In this document: piece after piece, positions 8,291-16,719 of the stretch
How the letters are laid out: the number at the start of each line of letters is the position of its first letter
How positions within the stretch are numbered: the stretch's first letter is position 1
NCBI GenBank assembly: GCA_963716095.1
Contig: CAVQSV010000005.1
Span: 186,001 to 250,000, forward strand
DNA: 64,000 nt
Direction of reading: 5' to 3'
From: Sva-07 sp963716095
GTDB lineage: Bacteria > Actinomycetota > Acidimicrobiia > Acidimicrobiales > Ilumatobacteraceae
Translations under genes and position numbers: made by a program
The notes under the pieces: generated by a model
What the model was told of the DNA's origin: nothing
What the model saw: the letters and a program-made list of their open reading frames with translations, nothing else
Databases searched by the model: none

Positions 8291-8768
8291 TGGTGGTCGC
8301 CGCCGGAGCGGGAGCAGGGGCGGAGGCGGAGGCAGGTGCGGGCGTCCGTGCGGTGGGCGGGGCGACGACGCGAACTTCGGGACGAGCCGTCAGCGTCACC
8401 GGTGCGAGGCCCGTCGTCGTCGGAGACGTCGCAACAGGAGTGCTCGCCGGTGTCGTGTCCGCCGGTGTCACCGTCGTTGTGGGGGTCGTCGACATCGATG
8501 ATGCCGAGGGGGGCGACGGTGTGGTTGCCGGCGAGGTGGCGGTCGACGCGTCGTCGGCGATGGCGCTCGCGACGCCCATCGATGCGACGAGACCGAGCAT
8601 CGTGGAGACACCGAGGCCTGCCGCGGCGATTCGGGCACCGTTGGCGGGGTGGCGACGTCGCCGACGCGGTGTCTCCGTGGCGGACTGGGTCGTCCGACGT
8701 GGCGTCGCCGCAGGGACGGTCGGAGGTGGGAGTGTTCGGCGAGCCAGGAGTGGGTCGAGGTCAGTCAT
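8277..8768 (-). CDS. Single-pass membrane protein with Thr/Pro/Ala-rich extracytoplasmic tail
   Basis: 163 residues, no recognised family. A basic N-terminus with a run of Arg (ETPRRRRRHP) precedes one hydrophobic segment (about residues 45-68, IAAAGLGVSTMLGLVASMGVA). A low-complexity Thr/Ser/Pro/Ala tail follows, and no globular domain is visible. Its ATG lies inside the last codons of the upstream Asp/His-rich protein gene (8-bp overlap), and its end overlaps apbE by 14 bp. Topology (cytosolic basic side, outer low-complexity tail) suggests a tether or wall-spanning linker for the redox system encoded with it. Confidence 0.65.
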   Translation of the reverse strand: MTDLDPLLARRTLPPPTVPAATPRRTTQSATETPRRRRRHPANGARIAAAGLGVSTMLGLVASMGVASAIADDASTATSPATTPSPPSASSMSTTPTTTVTPADTTPASTPVATSPTTTGLAPVTLTARPEVRVVAPPTARTPAPASASAPAPAPAATTSGSR

Positions 8769-9504
8769 CGTCGTCCGCGCCTTCGTGCTCGTCGTGATCG
8801 TCGTCGTCGTGCTCCTCGTCCTCGTCGTCGTCGTGATCGTCGTCGTCGTCGTGATCGTCGTCGTCGTGATCGTCGTCGTCGTGATCGTCGTCGTACGTGT
8901 CGGTGGTCGGCATCGAGCCGGCGGCGTCCTGCGAGGCGCTTGCGGCCGGTGCAGCCGCCGGCGTTGCCCCGACGACGGTGGTGGGTTCGGTGACGTCGAC
9001 GAGGACCGCCCCGTCGTTGCCCAGCTCGGCGGTGAACACGATCGTTCGGCCGCCGTTGGTGAAGTCGACTCGCAGCACACGAGGATCGCTCTGCGACAAC
9101 GCCGAAGTCCAACCCTCGTCGACGACGACGTGGTCGAGGGCGATGCCGCTCCGGGTGGCGAGCACCCACACCGAACCCGTCTCGGCAATGTCGTACTGCT
9201 GGGCGGTGTTGGCGGGCACTGTCGTCGTGGCAGCGGTCGTTTCCGGCGCCTCGACGCTCGCCACCGTCACCGTCGGCGTGTCGACGTCGGCGCCCGGAGC
9301 AGGAAGCAGTTCGTCGGTCGCGGCGAGGTCGCCGATCGCACTGCTGTCGGCAGCGTTGAGGATGCCGATGTTGGCCGCGACCGCAGCGGTGCCCGCGATG
9401 AGGACGCCGGCGATGGCCGCTGCGGTCACCAGCGACGTGCGGCTCGTCAACGATCGCGCGGAACGTGTTCGTTCGGTGGGATCAACTGATGGTGTCGAAG
9501 TCAT
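8761..9504 (-). CDS. Membrane-anchored protein with Asp/His-rich C-terminal tail
   Basis: 247 residues. One membrane segment near the N-terminus (about 24-44, SLVTAAAIAGVLIAGTAAVAA), a Thr/Ala-rich linker, a small domain of about 80 residues (from YDIAETGSVWVLATRSG to LGNDGAVLVDVTEP), and then a tail of about 45 residues made almost only of Asp, His and Glu in DDDHDDDDHD-type units. Such tails bind divalent metal ions with low affinity; that role here is inference. First gene of the ApbE/ferric-reductase operon and divergent from a two-component system. The start at 9504 has a TACCGT box seven bases upstream. Confidence 0.72.
   Translation of the reverse strand: MTSTPSVDPTERTRSARSLTSRTSLVTAAAIAGVLIAGTAAVAANIGILNAADSSAIGDLAATDELLPAPGADVDTPTVTVASVEAPETTAATTTVPANTAQQYDIAETGSVWVLATRSGIALDHVVVDEGWTSALSQSDPRVLRVDFTNGGRTIVFTAELGNDGAVLVDVTEPTTVVGATPAAAPAASASQDAAGSMPTTDTYDDDHDDDDHDDDDHDDDDDHDDDEDEEHDDDDHDEHEGADDDD
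8770..8895. repeat. GTC/GAT trinucleotide-rich microsatellite encoding the Asp/His tail
   Basis: Tandem GTCGTCGTGATC-type units (plus strand) encode repeated Asp-Asp-Asp-His on the minus strand. Slippage could change tail length between strains. Confidence 0.8.
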
Positions 9505-9511
9505 GTGCACG

Positions 9512-9517
9512 ACGGTA
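9512..9517 (-). promoter_or_regulatory. -10 element (TACCGT) of the ApbE operon
   Basis: TACCGT on the minus strand ends 7 nt before the ATG at 9504. Confidence 0.45.
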
Positions 9518-9606
9518 CGGAAGGCCGCTCCAGCAGGCGGCAAGACCAAGGCAAACGTTGGGTAAGCAATCCAGGGTCGTCAGCCCCCGTGCGCGAACCT
9601 GATGCG

Positions 9607-10293
9607 GTGCGACTGCTGCTCGTCGAGGACGACCCAACGATCTCCGATCCGTTGCTCGAGGGTCTTCGGCGCGAGGGATTCGAGGTCGAACTGGCCGCCA
9701 CCGGTGCAGCAGCGCTCGAGGCGTCACCAGTCGACCTGGTACTGCTCGACCTCGGTCTGCCCGACCTCGAAGGGCGAGTGGTGTGCCAGCAGCTGCGCGA
9801 AGCGAGCAACGTGCCCATCATCGTGGTCACTGCTCGCAGCGACGAGATCGATCGGGTCGTGCTGTTGGAACTCGGTGCCGACGACTACGTCGTCAAGCCG
9901 TTCGGTTTCCGGGAACTGGTGGCACGAATTCGCGCGGTGCTTCGTCGCGTCGGCCGGCCCCACGGGTCGGACGGCGAGACCGAGTTGGTGGAGGTCAACG
10001 AACTGGTCGTCGACCGGCGACGTCACACGGTGACGTTCGATGGTGAGCCGATTGCGCTCACCCCGAAGGAATACGATCTGTTGTTGTATCTCGCTCTCGA
10101 CGCCGGGGCGGTGAAGACACGAGAACAGCTCATGCGTGAGGTGTGGGACGAGCACTGGTGGGGGTCGACCAAGACGCTCGACGTGCACATCGCGTCCTTG
10201 CGGCGGAAGTTGAACGCAGACGTGATCGAAACGGTTCGATCGGTTGGCTACCGCTACGTGACGCTCGACGAGGCAGGAACGTCGGGAACATGA
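9607..10293 (+). CDS. OmpR/PhoB-family response regulator
   Basis: 228 residues. Receiver domain (1-120): acidic pocket LLLVEDDPTISD, phosphoacceptor Asp in LVLLDLGLPDLEG, switch Thr in IIVVTAR and Lys in DDYVVKPFGFRELVARI. The C-terminal winged helix (about 130-228) has LTPKEYDLLLYLALDAG and TLDVHIASLRRKLNAD with GYRYV. The GTG at 9607 gives a standard N-terminus. It overlaps the kinase gene by 4 bp (ATGA) and is divergent from the ApbE operon, which it probably regulates. Residues before the GTG in the open frame lack receiver-domain similarity. Confidence 0.92.
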   Translation: MRLLLVEDDPTISDPLLEGLRREGFEVELAATGAAALEASPVDLVLLDLGLPDLEGRVVCQQLREASNVPIIVVTARSDEIDRVVLLELGADDYVVKPFGFRELVARIRAVLRRVGRPHGSDGETELVEVNELVVDRRRHTVTFDGEPIALTPKEYDLLLYLALDAGAVKTREQLMREVWDEHWWGSTKTLDVHIASLRRKLNADVIETVRSVGYRYVTLDEAGTSGT

Positions 10294-11682
10294 CCCGCCG
10301 GCTGTTGGCCAGCTACCTGACCATCACGCTGATCGTGCTCGTGTTGCTGATGGTGCCGCTCGGGGTCTTCTACTCGCAACGAGAACGTGAGCGGCTCGCG
10401 TCCGATGTCGAGCACGACGCGAACGTGATCGCCACGCTGTACGAGGACGACCTCGAGGCGGGCGTCGCGCTCGATGCGGCTCCGGCTGACACCTATGAAG
10501 ACCGAACGGGCGCCCGGGTCGTGGTCGTCGACCGTGATGGAATCTCGCTCGTCGACACCGGTGACGTCATCGACCGTGACTTCTCGACCCGCCCCGAGGT
10601 CGCGGCCGCACTCGAGGGCGTCCGAACGGCGGGGACGCGCCGATCCGACACACTCGGGACCGACCTGCTCTACGTGGCTGTCCCCGTGGCGTCGGGCGGC
10701 ACCGTGCACGGTGCTCTGCGCGTCACGCTCGACACCGGCGACGTCGACCAGCGGGTCCGCACCTTCTGGTGGTCGCTCGGTGCCATCGCCGTGGTGGTGC
10801 TCACCGCCGTCGCGGTCATCGGCTGGGTGATCGCTCGCTCCGTCACACGACCCCTGCGGGAGCTGACGGCATCGGCGGCGCGGTTTGCGAGCGGTGATCT
10901 CTCGGTGGCGGCACACGAGCCCGAAGGCGTACCGGAGATCCGGGTGCTCGACGAAACCATGTCGACGATGGCGAACCGCCTCGATGGGGTGCTGCGTGAT
11001 CAACGGCGGTTCGTGGCGGATGCGTCCCACCAGTTGCGTACCCCGTTGACGGCGTTGCGCCTGCGGCTCGAGAACCTCCAGAGCGATCTCGCCGCGGCCG
11101 ACGATGGCGACCCCGACCAGCCTGCGGTCGACGCGCTCGAGCGGGCCATCGTCGAAACGGAGCGGCTGACCGAGTTGGTGTCGAGCCTTCTCCAGCTCGC
11201 CCGCGCCGATGACCTCCCGGCCACGGAGGTTGCCGACCTCGGCGCGCTGGTGGGCGATCGGGTGGACACCTGGACCGCGAGTGCGGAGGAACGGGGTGTC
11301 GACCTCCGCCACCGGCAGTCCGATGCGGCGGTGTTCGTGCGTTGCGTGCCGGGGGCGATCGAACAGATCCTCGACAATCTCCTCGACAACGCGCTGGCCG
11401 TCGCTCCGTCGGGGAGCAGCGTCGACATCGAGGTCGCGGTGTCGGCTGATGCGGTGGTCGAGCTCCGTGTCATCGATCACGGTCCGGGTCTCGCCGACGA
11501 TGCCAAAGCTCGATGCGGTGCGCCGGTTCTGGCGCGGTGACATCAGCCGGCCCGGCACCGGGTTGGGGCTTGCGATCGTCGATACGCTCGCGACGGCCTC
11601 GGGTGGTCGGGTGACCTTGTCGGACACGCCTGGCGGCGGGCTCACGGTGGTCGTCGAGTTCTCCGAGTTGGGGGAACGGTGA
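10290..11682 (+). CDS. Sensor histidine kinase (frameshifted)
   Basis: About 463 residues: TM1 (about 4-26), an extracytoplasmic sensor loop (about 27-155), TM2 (about 160-183), HAMP (ARSVTRPLRELTASAARFASGDLSV), a HisKA domain with phosphoacceptor His in RRFVADASHQLRTPLTALRL, and a HATPase_c domain with the N-box EQILDNLLDNALAVAP and G1 box DHGPGLAD. The frame is lost near 11508 at an AAA run. The rest, RRFWRGDISRPGTGLGLAIVDTLA with the G2 box, continues one frame over and ends at 11682. A one-base error rather than decay is likely because all boxes are intact. Pairs with the response regulator upstream. Confidence 0.85.
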
Positions 11683-11690
11683 GTTCCTGA

Positions 11691-11696
11691 TACCCT
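11691..11696 (+). promoter_or_regulatory. -10 element (TACCCT) of Cys-rich small protein gene
   Basis: TACCCT ends 7 nt before the ATG at 11704. Confidence 0.45.
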
Positions 11697-11703
11697 GGGG
11701 GGT

Positions 11704-11865
11704 ATGTGTAGACAGACGACCTGCAGGAAATGTGGCAAGCCGGGCTGGGCTGGATGTGGAGCTCACGTCGAGCAGGTGCTCGGCCACGTCGAGCCCTCCG
11801 AGCGTTGCCAGTGTGGCGCCGCAGCTGCGTCCGCAGGCGGGCGCGGCGGCTGGTTCCGCCGCTGA
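11704..11865 (+). CDS. 53-residue Cys-rich (zinc-ribbon-like) small protein
   Basis: A short frame that is easy to miss. The product starts MCRQTTCRKCGKPGWAGCGAH and ends GGRGGWFRR. Six Cys in CxxxxCxxC, GC-G and CQC patterns, plus two His, fit a small zinc-binding fold. The opening TCRKCGKxxWAGCGxH is a pattern seen in small uncharacterised actinobacterial proteins. It has its own -10 box at leaderless spacing directly after the sensor kinase gene. Function unknown; a metal- or redox-responsive role is possible given its neighbours. Confidence 0.75.
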   Translation: MCRQTTCRKCGKPGWAGCGAHVEQVLGHVEPSERCQCGAAAASAGGRGGWFRR

Positions 11866-11959
11866 CACATCGTTGACGCGCCAACTGCGCCGCATCGCGA
11901 GCGGGCAAGAGGTTCGTTCGAGTCTGACGGGGTTGTTCGGGCAGGAGCCGCACCGCGCG

Positions 11960-11965
11960 TAGCGT
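11960..11965 (+). promoter_or_regulatory. -10 element (TAGCGT) of yjbR-like gene
   Basis: TAGCGT ends 7 nt before the ATG at 11973. Confidence 0.45.
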
Positions 11966-11972
11966 TGCCGCG

Positions 11973-12368
11973 ATGGCGCATCCGCAGATGTTCGACGACG
12001 ACGATCCGTTCCTGGCCCGCGTCCGGGAGTTGGCGGCCGAGTTCCCGGGCACGGAGATGAAGGTGTCCCATGGGCGGCCGGCGTTGTTCACCAAGAAGAT
12101 CTTCGCCTACTACGGCGGGTCGGTGAAGGTCGACGGGGTCTACGAGCAGCACGAACGGTCGGTGATGGTCCTTCCCGATCCCGGCGATCGTCAGGCGCTC
12201 CTCGAGGACGACCGCACCTTCGTGCCGGCCTACCTGGGCCCGTACGGCTGGATCGGTCTCGACCTCGACGAGACGACCGATTGGACCGAGGTCGCCGAGC
12301 TCCTGGATGCCTCGTATCGCCTCACCGCACCGAAGAAGCTGATCGCCGAGCTCGACGCAAGGACGTGA
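11973..12368 (+). CDS. MmcQ/YjbR-family protein
   Basis: 131 residues, the usual length for this family of CyaY-like-fold proteins that have been suggested to bind DNA. Supporting segments: VRELAAEFPGTEMKVSHGRPALF, KIFAYYGGSVKVDG, and near the end the family pattern LGPYGWIGLDLDETTDWTEVAELLDASYRL. Single-gene unit with a leaderless-type promoter. Biological role not known. Confidence 0.85.
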   Translation: MAHPQMFDDDDPFLARVRELAAEFPGTEMKVSHGRPALFTKKIFAYYGGSVKVDGVYEQHERSVMVLPDPGDRQALLEDDRTFVPAYLGPYGWIGLDLDETTDWTEVAELLDASYRLTAPKKLIAELDART

Positions 12369-12451
12369 TCTTCGAGCGAGTGGCTGCTCGAACCAGCGCC
12401 GCTCTCATGGAGGGTCGTCGTACCGCTCGATCGGCCGGTCGCCATCCGCTC

Positions 12452-12457
12452 TACGCT
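12452..12457 (+). promoter_or_regulatory. -10 element (TACGCT) of GNAT gene
   Basis: TACGCT ends 6 nt before the ATG at 12464. Confidence 0.45.
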
Positions 12458-12463
12458 CGCGCC

Positions 12464-12925
12464 ATGGAGCTGGTCATCGTCGAGGACGACCTGTCGTCGC
12501 CCGACGTCGAGAAGCTGCTCGAGTTGCACGCCGCCGAGATGCGTTCGAACTCACCCGAGGGAGCGTGTCACTTCCTGCCGATCGACGAGCTTCGCGATCG
12601 GTCCGTGACCGTGTGGACGGCGCGGGTCGGCGACCAGCTCGCCGGCTGTGGTGCGGTGCAGGAGCTCGACGAGCGCCACGGTGAGGTCAAGTCGATGCGG
12701 ACGGCCCCCGGTCACCTCGGGCGCGGCGTCGGTCGGGCGGTCCTCGGTCACATCGTCGACGTCGCTCGACGGCGGGGCTACGAGCGGCTCAGCCTCGAGA
12801 CCGGCACCGGCGAGTCGTTCGCGGCGGCCGTGCATCTCTACGAGTGCTCCGGATTCAGGGCGTGCGGGCCGTTCGGTCGATATGTCGACAACGGCTTCAG
12901 TCGGTTCTACACCCGGCGCCTCTGA
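12464..12925 (+). CDS. GNAT-family N-acetyltransferase
   Basis: 153 residues. The acetyl-CoA pyrophosphate-binding motif A is seen as VKSMRTAPGHLGRGVGRAVLGHIVDVARRRG (Q/RxxGxG as HLGRGVG), followed by LSLETGTGESFAAAVHLYECSGFRACGPFG, the motif B and C-terminal strand pattern of the YafP/PhnO-like GNAT group. Substrate not predictable. The ATG at 12464 has a -10 box six bases upstream. A separate unit ahead of the TetR-led catabolic operon. Confidence 0.88.
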   Translation: MELVIVEDDLSSPDVEKLLELHAAEMRSNSPEGACHFLPIDELRDRSVTVWTARVGDQLAGCGAVQELDERHGEVKSMRTAPGHLGRGVGRAVLGHIVDVARRRGYERLSLETGTGESFAAAVHLYECSGFRACGPFGRYVDNGFSRFYTRRL

Positions 12926-12936
12926 CGGCGACTTCT

Positions 12937-12961
12937 CTATTGCGAACAGGACTCTCAATAG
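12937..12961. promoter_or_regulatory. Candidate TetR operator (AT-rich inverted repeat)
   Basis: CTATTG (12937-12942) and CAATAG (12956-12961) are inverse complements, with GA and TC continuing the symmetry inside. It overlaps a TAGATT -10 box (12959-12964) of the TetR gene, as expected for autorepression. It stands out as AT-rich in GC-rich surroundings. Confidence 0.5.
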
Positions 12962-12964
12962 ATT
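12959..12964 (+). promoter_or_regulatory. -10 element (TAGATT) of TetR-led operon
   Basis: TAGATT overlaps the right arm of the inverted repeat. The first good start codon (GTG 12977) begins 12 nt after it. Confidence 0.4.
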
Positions 12965-12976
12965 AGGTTGTCGGTC

Positions 12977-13592
12977 GTGGGGGAGAGCACGGCGCCGATC
13001 GACGGACGCAGGGCGCGCCGCGAGCGTGGTCGCACCATCGTGATCGACGCAGCGTTCGCGCTCGTGCAAGAGGGCAAGATCCCGCTGACATCCGACCTGG
13101 TGGCAGAGCGGTCGGGGGTCTCGGTGGCTTCGATCTTCCGCTACTTCGACGGTCTCCACGACCTGCAGTACCAGGCGTACGAGCGATTCCGTGAACGATA
13201 CGCACCGCTCATGCAGGCGATCGACGGCGGGTCGCTGGATGAGCGCCTCGACCGTTTCGTCGGCCTCGCGCCTCGACCTCTTCGAGCAAGCGGGAGCGCT
13301 CATGGCGCTGGGGCGGTTGCGAGCGCTCGAACACCAGCCGCTGCTCGAGGCGTCGACCGAGATGAAGGCGGCGATGGTGGCGCAGGTTCGTGGAACGTTC
13401 GCAGCGGAGACGAGCGGAGCCACACCGTCACGCTCGGCCGAGTTGGTCGCGGTGATCGATGCGTTCGCATCACCGGAGGCATGGGACGTGCTCGGCCGCA
13501 CGCACGCGCGGTCGAGGACGCAGATCGCACGCATCTGGCGACGAGGTCTCGCCGTATTGATCGACGACTGGAACGAGGGAACCAAGCGATGA
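12977..13592 (+). CDS. TetR-family transcriptional regulator (frameshifted)
   Basis: The N-terminal DNA-binding domain is clear: RERGRTIVIDAAFALVQEGKIPLTSDLVAERSGVSVASIFRYFDGLHDL (helix-turn-helix with the usual FRYF tail). The frame shifts near 13265, after ERLDRFVGL, into RLDLFEQAGALMALGRLRAL and the C-terminal ligand-binding helices, ending LAVLIDDWNEGTKR; about 205 residues in total. The start is GTG 12977, or TTG 12968. The stop overlaps the ATG of the sulfatase gene, so it heads the operon and probably represses it through the inverted repeat at 12937-12961. Confidence 0.8.
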
Positions 13593-15850
13593 GCCGACCA
13601 TCACGATTCGAGGGCACGATCGGACGCACCGTCGCCGAGTCGACGCCGTACTTCGACGAGCCGCCACACCCCGGCGACGGCGCACCCGATGTCGTCGTCG
13701 TCCTGCTCGACGACACCGGCTTCGCACAGTTCGGCTGCTACGGCTCCGACATCGACACACCCAACGTCGACGCGCTCGCGGCCGGCGGGCTGCAGTTCAC
13801 CAACTTCCACGTCACCCCGCTGTGCTCACCGACGAGGGCGTCGCTGCTCACCGGGCGCTCGCAGCACGCCGTCGGGATGCGGGCGGTGTCGAACTTCCGC
13901 ACCGGCTTCCCGAACATGCTCGGTCACATCTCCAACCATGCAGCGACGATGGCCGAGGTGCTCGGCGACGCCGGCTACGCCACGTTCGCCGTCGGCAAGT
14001 GGCACCTCGCTCCGATGGAGCAGTGCTCGGCGGCGGGACCGTTCGAGCAGTGGCCGCTCGCTCGTGGGTTCGATCGCTTCTACGGATTCCTCGAAGGCGA
14101 GACCGACCAGTTCCACCCCGAGCTGGTGATCGACAACCACGTCGTCGGTCCGCCCACCGGCGAGCCGGACTACCACCTGTCCGAGGACCTCGTCGACCAG
14201 GCGCTGCGAATGGTGTCCGACAGCGTCGGGGTTCGGCCCGATCGACCGTGCTTCACGTACCTCGCCTTCGGTGCCACCCACGCCCCGCACCAGGCGCCAC
14301 CCGAGTACCTGGCGAAGTACCGGGGCCGATTCGACGAGGGCTGGGACGTCGTTCGTCGACGGTGGTTCGAACGGCAACTCGAGTTGGGCATCATTCCCGA
14401 GGGCACCGATCTCGCACCCCGCAACCCGGGCGTCGACCCGTGGGACGACCTTCCCGAGAACCAGCAGCGTCTGGCCTGCCGGTTGCAGGAGGCGTTCGCC
14501 GCCTTCCTCGATCACACCGACGTCCAGATCGGCAGGCTGGTCGACGGACTGCGCCGCCTCGGCCGCCTCGACAACACGGTGCTGATGGTGCTCGCTGACA
14601 ACGGGGCATCACAGGAGGGTGGCCCGTTCGGGGTGATGCACGAGATGAAGTTCTTCAACGGGATCCTCGAGACACCCGACGAGGCGATCGAGCGCGTCGA
14701 CGACATCGGGGGCCCGCACAGCCACACCAACTATCCGTGGGGGTGGGCGCAGTGCGGCAACACGCCGTTCAAGTGGTACAAGCAGAACACCCACGAAGGC
14801 GGCGTGCACGTGCCCTTGGTCGTCCACTGGCCCGAGCGGATCGGTGCTGACGGTGCCGGGACCCGACGTGACCAGTTCACGTTCGTCGCCGACATCGCTC
14901 CGACGATCTACGACTTGATCGGCGTGACGCCGCCCGAGGTGTATCGCGGTGTCGAGCAACTCCCGGTCACCGGCCACTCGTTCGCTGCGGCGATCGACGA
15001 TCCGGCGGCTGCTGTCACGAACGAGCTCCAGTACTTCGAGATGGGCGGAAGCCGAGCCCTGGTGGCGGGGGAGTGGAAGGCGGTCAGCAAGCACACCGCC
15101 GGTGCCGACTACGACACCGAGCCGTGGGAGCTGTACCACCTGGCCACCGACTTCTCGGAGTGCCACGACCTCGCTGCCGACCAACCCGACAAGCTCGCCG
15201 AGCTGCAGGAGCTGTGGTGGGGTGAGGCCGAGCGTCACGGTGTGCTGCCACTCGATGACCGGATGTTCGAGCTGTTCGGTGCCCGCTTCCGGACCCACTC
15301 GCCGCACCCGGTCGACCGGCGCTACGTGTACCGGCCACCGATGTCGCCGCTGCCCGGCCAGGCATCCGCGGCGATCGCCGGGCGCAGCTTCGACCTGACC
15401 GCCCGGGCGACGATCGCTGCCGGCGACGAGGGCGTGCTGTACGCCACGGGAACCGAGAACAGCGGGCTGTCGGTGTTCGTGCAGAACGGCCGACTGGTCG
15501 CGGACTACAACGCGTTCGACGACCATGTGATCGTCGAGTCCGACAACCCGTTGCCCGACGGTGACGTCGAGCTGACGTTGTCGGTTCGGCGGGGTCCCAG
15601 CCGGACCGGAACGATGCACCTCGCCGTCGACGGCGTGGCCGTCGCAACGGTGGACTTGCCGCTGTTCATGTCGATGATGTCGTCGGTGGGTCCGAGCATC
15701 GGCGAGGACCACGGCTCGCCGGTGTCGACCCGCTACGCCGCGCCGTTCGCCTTCACGGGTGCGCTGCACGAGATCGAGATCCAGCTGCTGTCCCGAGAGG
15801 ACGCCGAGGCCCGCGACGCGATCGCCCGGGCAGAGATGAGCCGTCAATGA
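13589..15850 (+). CDS. Arylsulfatase (type I, formylglycine-dependent)
   Basis: 753 residues, matching the long arylsulfatases of the betC/atsA-like group. The catalytic signature is C79 in TPLCSPTRASLLTGR (CxPxR), where Cys is converted to formylglycine. Metal-site residues appear in VVVLLDDTGFAQFGCYG (DD near 41-42), VGKWHLAP (Lys, His) and VLADNGASQEGG (DN). The C-terminal 200 residues form the additional beta domain. No signal peptide, so it is probably cytosolic. It hydrolyses sulfate esters, substrate unknown. Translationally coupled to TetR upstream and to the MBL gene downstream (ATGA). Confidence 0.92.
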   Translation: MSRPSRFEGTIGRTVAESTPYFDEPPHPGDGAPDVVVVLLDDTGFAQFGCYGSDIDTPNVDALAAGGLQFTNFHVTPLCSPTRASLLTGRSQHAVGMRAVSNFRTGFPNMLGHISNHAATMAEVLGDAGYATFAVGKWHLAPMEQCSAAGPFEQWPLARGFDRFYGFLEGETDQFHPELVIDNHVVGPPTGEPDYHLSEDLVDQALRMVSDSVGVRPDRPCFTYLAFGATHAPHQAPPEYLAKYRGRFDEGWDVVRRRWFERQLELGIIPEGTDLAPRNPGVDPWDDLPENQQRLACRLQEAFAAFLDHTDVQIGRLVDGLRRLGRLDNTVLMVLADNGASQEGGPFGVMHEMKFFNGILETPDEAIERVDDIGGPHSHTNYPWGWAQCGNTPFKWYKQNTHEGGVHVPLVVHWPERIGADGAGTRRDQFTFVADIAPTIYDLIGVTPPEVYRGVEQLPVTGHSFAAAIDDPAAAVTNELQYFEMGGSRALVAGEWKAVSKHTAGADYDTEPWELYHLATDFSECHDLAADQPDKLAELQELWWGEAERHGVLPLDDRMFELFGARFRTHSPHPVDRRYVYRPPMSPLPGQASAAIAGRSFDLTARATIAAGDEGVLYATGTENSGLSVFVQNGRLVADYNAFDDHVIVESDNPLPDGDVELTLSVRRGPSRTGTMHLAVDGVAVATVDLPLFMSMMSSVGPSIGEDHGSPVSTRYAAPFAFTGALHEIEIQLLSREDAEARDAIARAEMSRQ

Positions 15851-16698
15851 GCATCGACATCACCCTGCTCGGCACCGGGGGTCCGATCCCCGACCCGAAT
15901 CGGGCCGGCCCGGCAACCCTGATCTCAGCCGGCGACGAACACGTCCTCGTCGATGCCGGCCGCGGCGTGCTCATGCGATTGGCGGCTGCGGGCGTCGGCC
16001 CGCTGCAGTTGTCTGCGGTGCTGTTGACGCATCTGCACAGCGATCACATCACCGACCTCAACGACGTGATCACCACTCGGTGGATCATGACGTTCGACCC
16101 TGCGCCGCTGCCGCTGCGCATCGTGGGCCCGGTCGGCACGCAGACGGTGGTCGATCACCTGATGGCCTCGCTCGAACCGGATGTCGCCTATCGCATCGCG
16201 CACCACCACGATCTCAACGCACCACCAGCCGTCGAGGTGATCGAAGTCGCCGACGGTCCCGTCGACCTCGGAACCGCCATCACGATCACCGCCGGGCCGA
16301 CCGACCACAAGCCGGTCGAGCCGAGTGTCGGCTACCGATTCGACGTCGGCGTTGGCGCCGACCGGGTGGGCGTCGTCGTCGCTGGTGACACGGTGCCGTG
16401 TGATGGCCTCGACGCCCTGTGCTCCGGGGCTGATGCGCTCGTCCACACCGTGATCCGCAAGGACATCATCGCGAACGTGCCGATCCCGCGCATGCAGGAC
16501 ACGCTCGACTACCACTCGTCGCCCGAAGAGGCCGCGCAGACCGCCGCCCGCGCCGGGATCGGCACGCTGGTGCTCACCCACTACGTCCCGACGTTCCCGT
16601 CCGGCGGCGGTGACGACTGGCGCGAGCTGGCCGCCCAACACTTCAGCGGTCGCGTCGAGCTCGGCGACGACCTCCACCGCATCACCATCACCAACTGA
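15847..16698 (+). CDS. MBL-fold metallohydrolase (RNase Z/arylsulfatase-like group)
   Basis: 283 residues. The zinc motif THLHSDH (His62, His64, Asp66, His67) follows LGTGGPIPDPNRAGPATLI. Further ligands are likely His in TAGPTDHKPVEPSVGYRF, Asp in GVVVAGDTVPCDGLD and His in LVLTHYVPTF. The start and overall pattern resemble the RNase Z-like subgroup that includes type III arylsulfatases and lactonases. It overlaps the sulfatase gene stop by 4 bp, so it probably acts on the same pathway; tRNA processing is unlikely in this context. Confidence 0.85.
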   Translation: MSIDITLLGTGGPIPDPNRAGPATLISAGDEHVLVDAGRGVLMRLAAAGVGPLQLSAVLLTHLHSDHITDLNDVITTRWIMTFDPAPLPLRIVGPVGTQTVVDHLMASLEPDVAYRIAHHHDLNAPPAVEVIEVADGPVDLGTAITITAGPTDHKPVEPSVGYRFDVGVGADRVGVVVAGDTVPCDGLDALCSGADALVHTVIRKDIIANVPIPRMQDTLDYHSSPEEAAQTAARAGIGTLVLTHYVPTFPSGGGDDWRELAAQHFSGRVELGDDLHRITITN

Positions 16699-16719
16699 CG
16701 CCGCCACAGGAGACACGAC

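Noticed and set aside
8770..8895. Possible CRISPR-like repeats
   Set aside because: The repeats are contiguous 12-bp units within a coding frame with no spacers.
8293..9489. Long plus-strand frame with Val-rich runs opposite the Asp/His-rich gene
   Set aside because: It is the antisense of the minus-strand operon; the Val runs are the reverse complement of Asp/His codons, and it has no family motifs.
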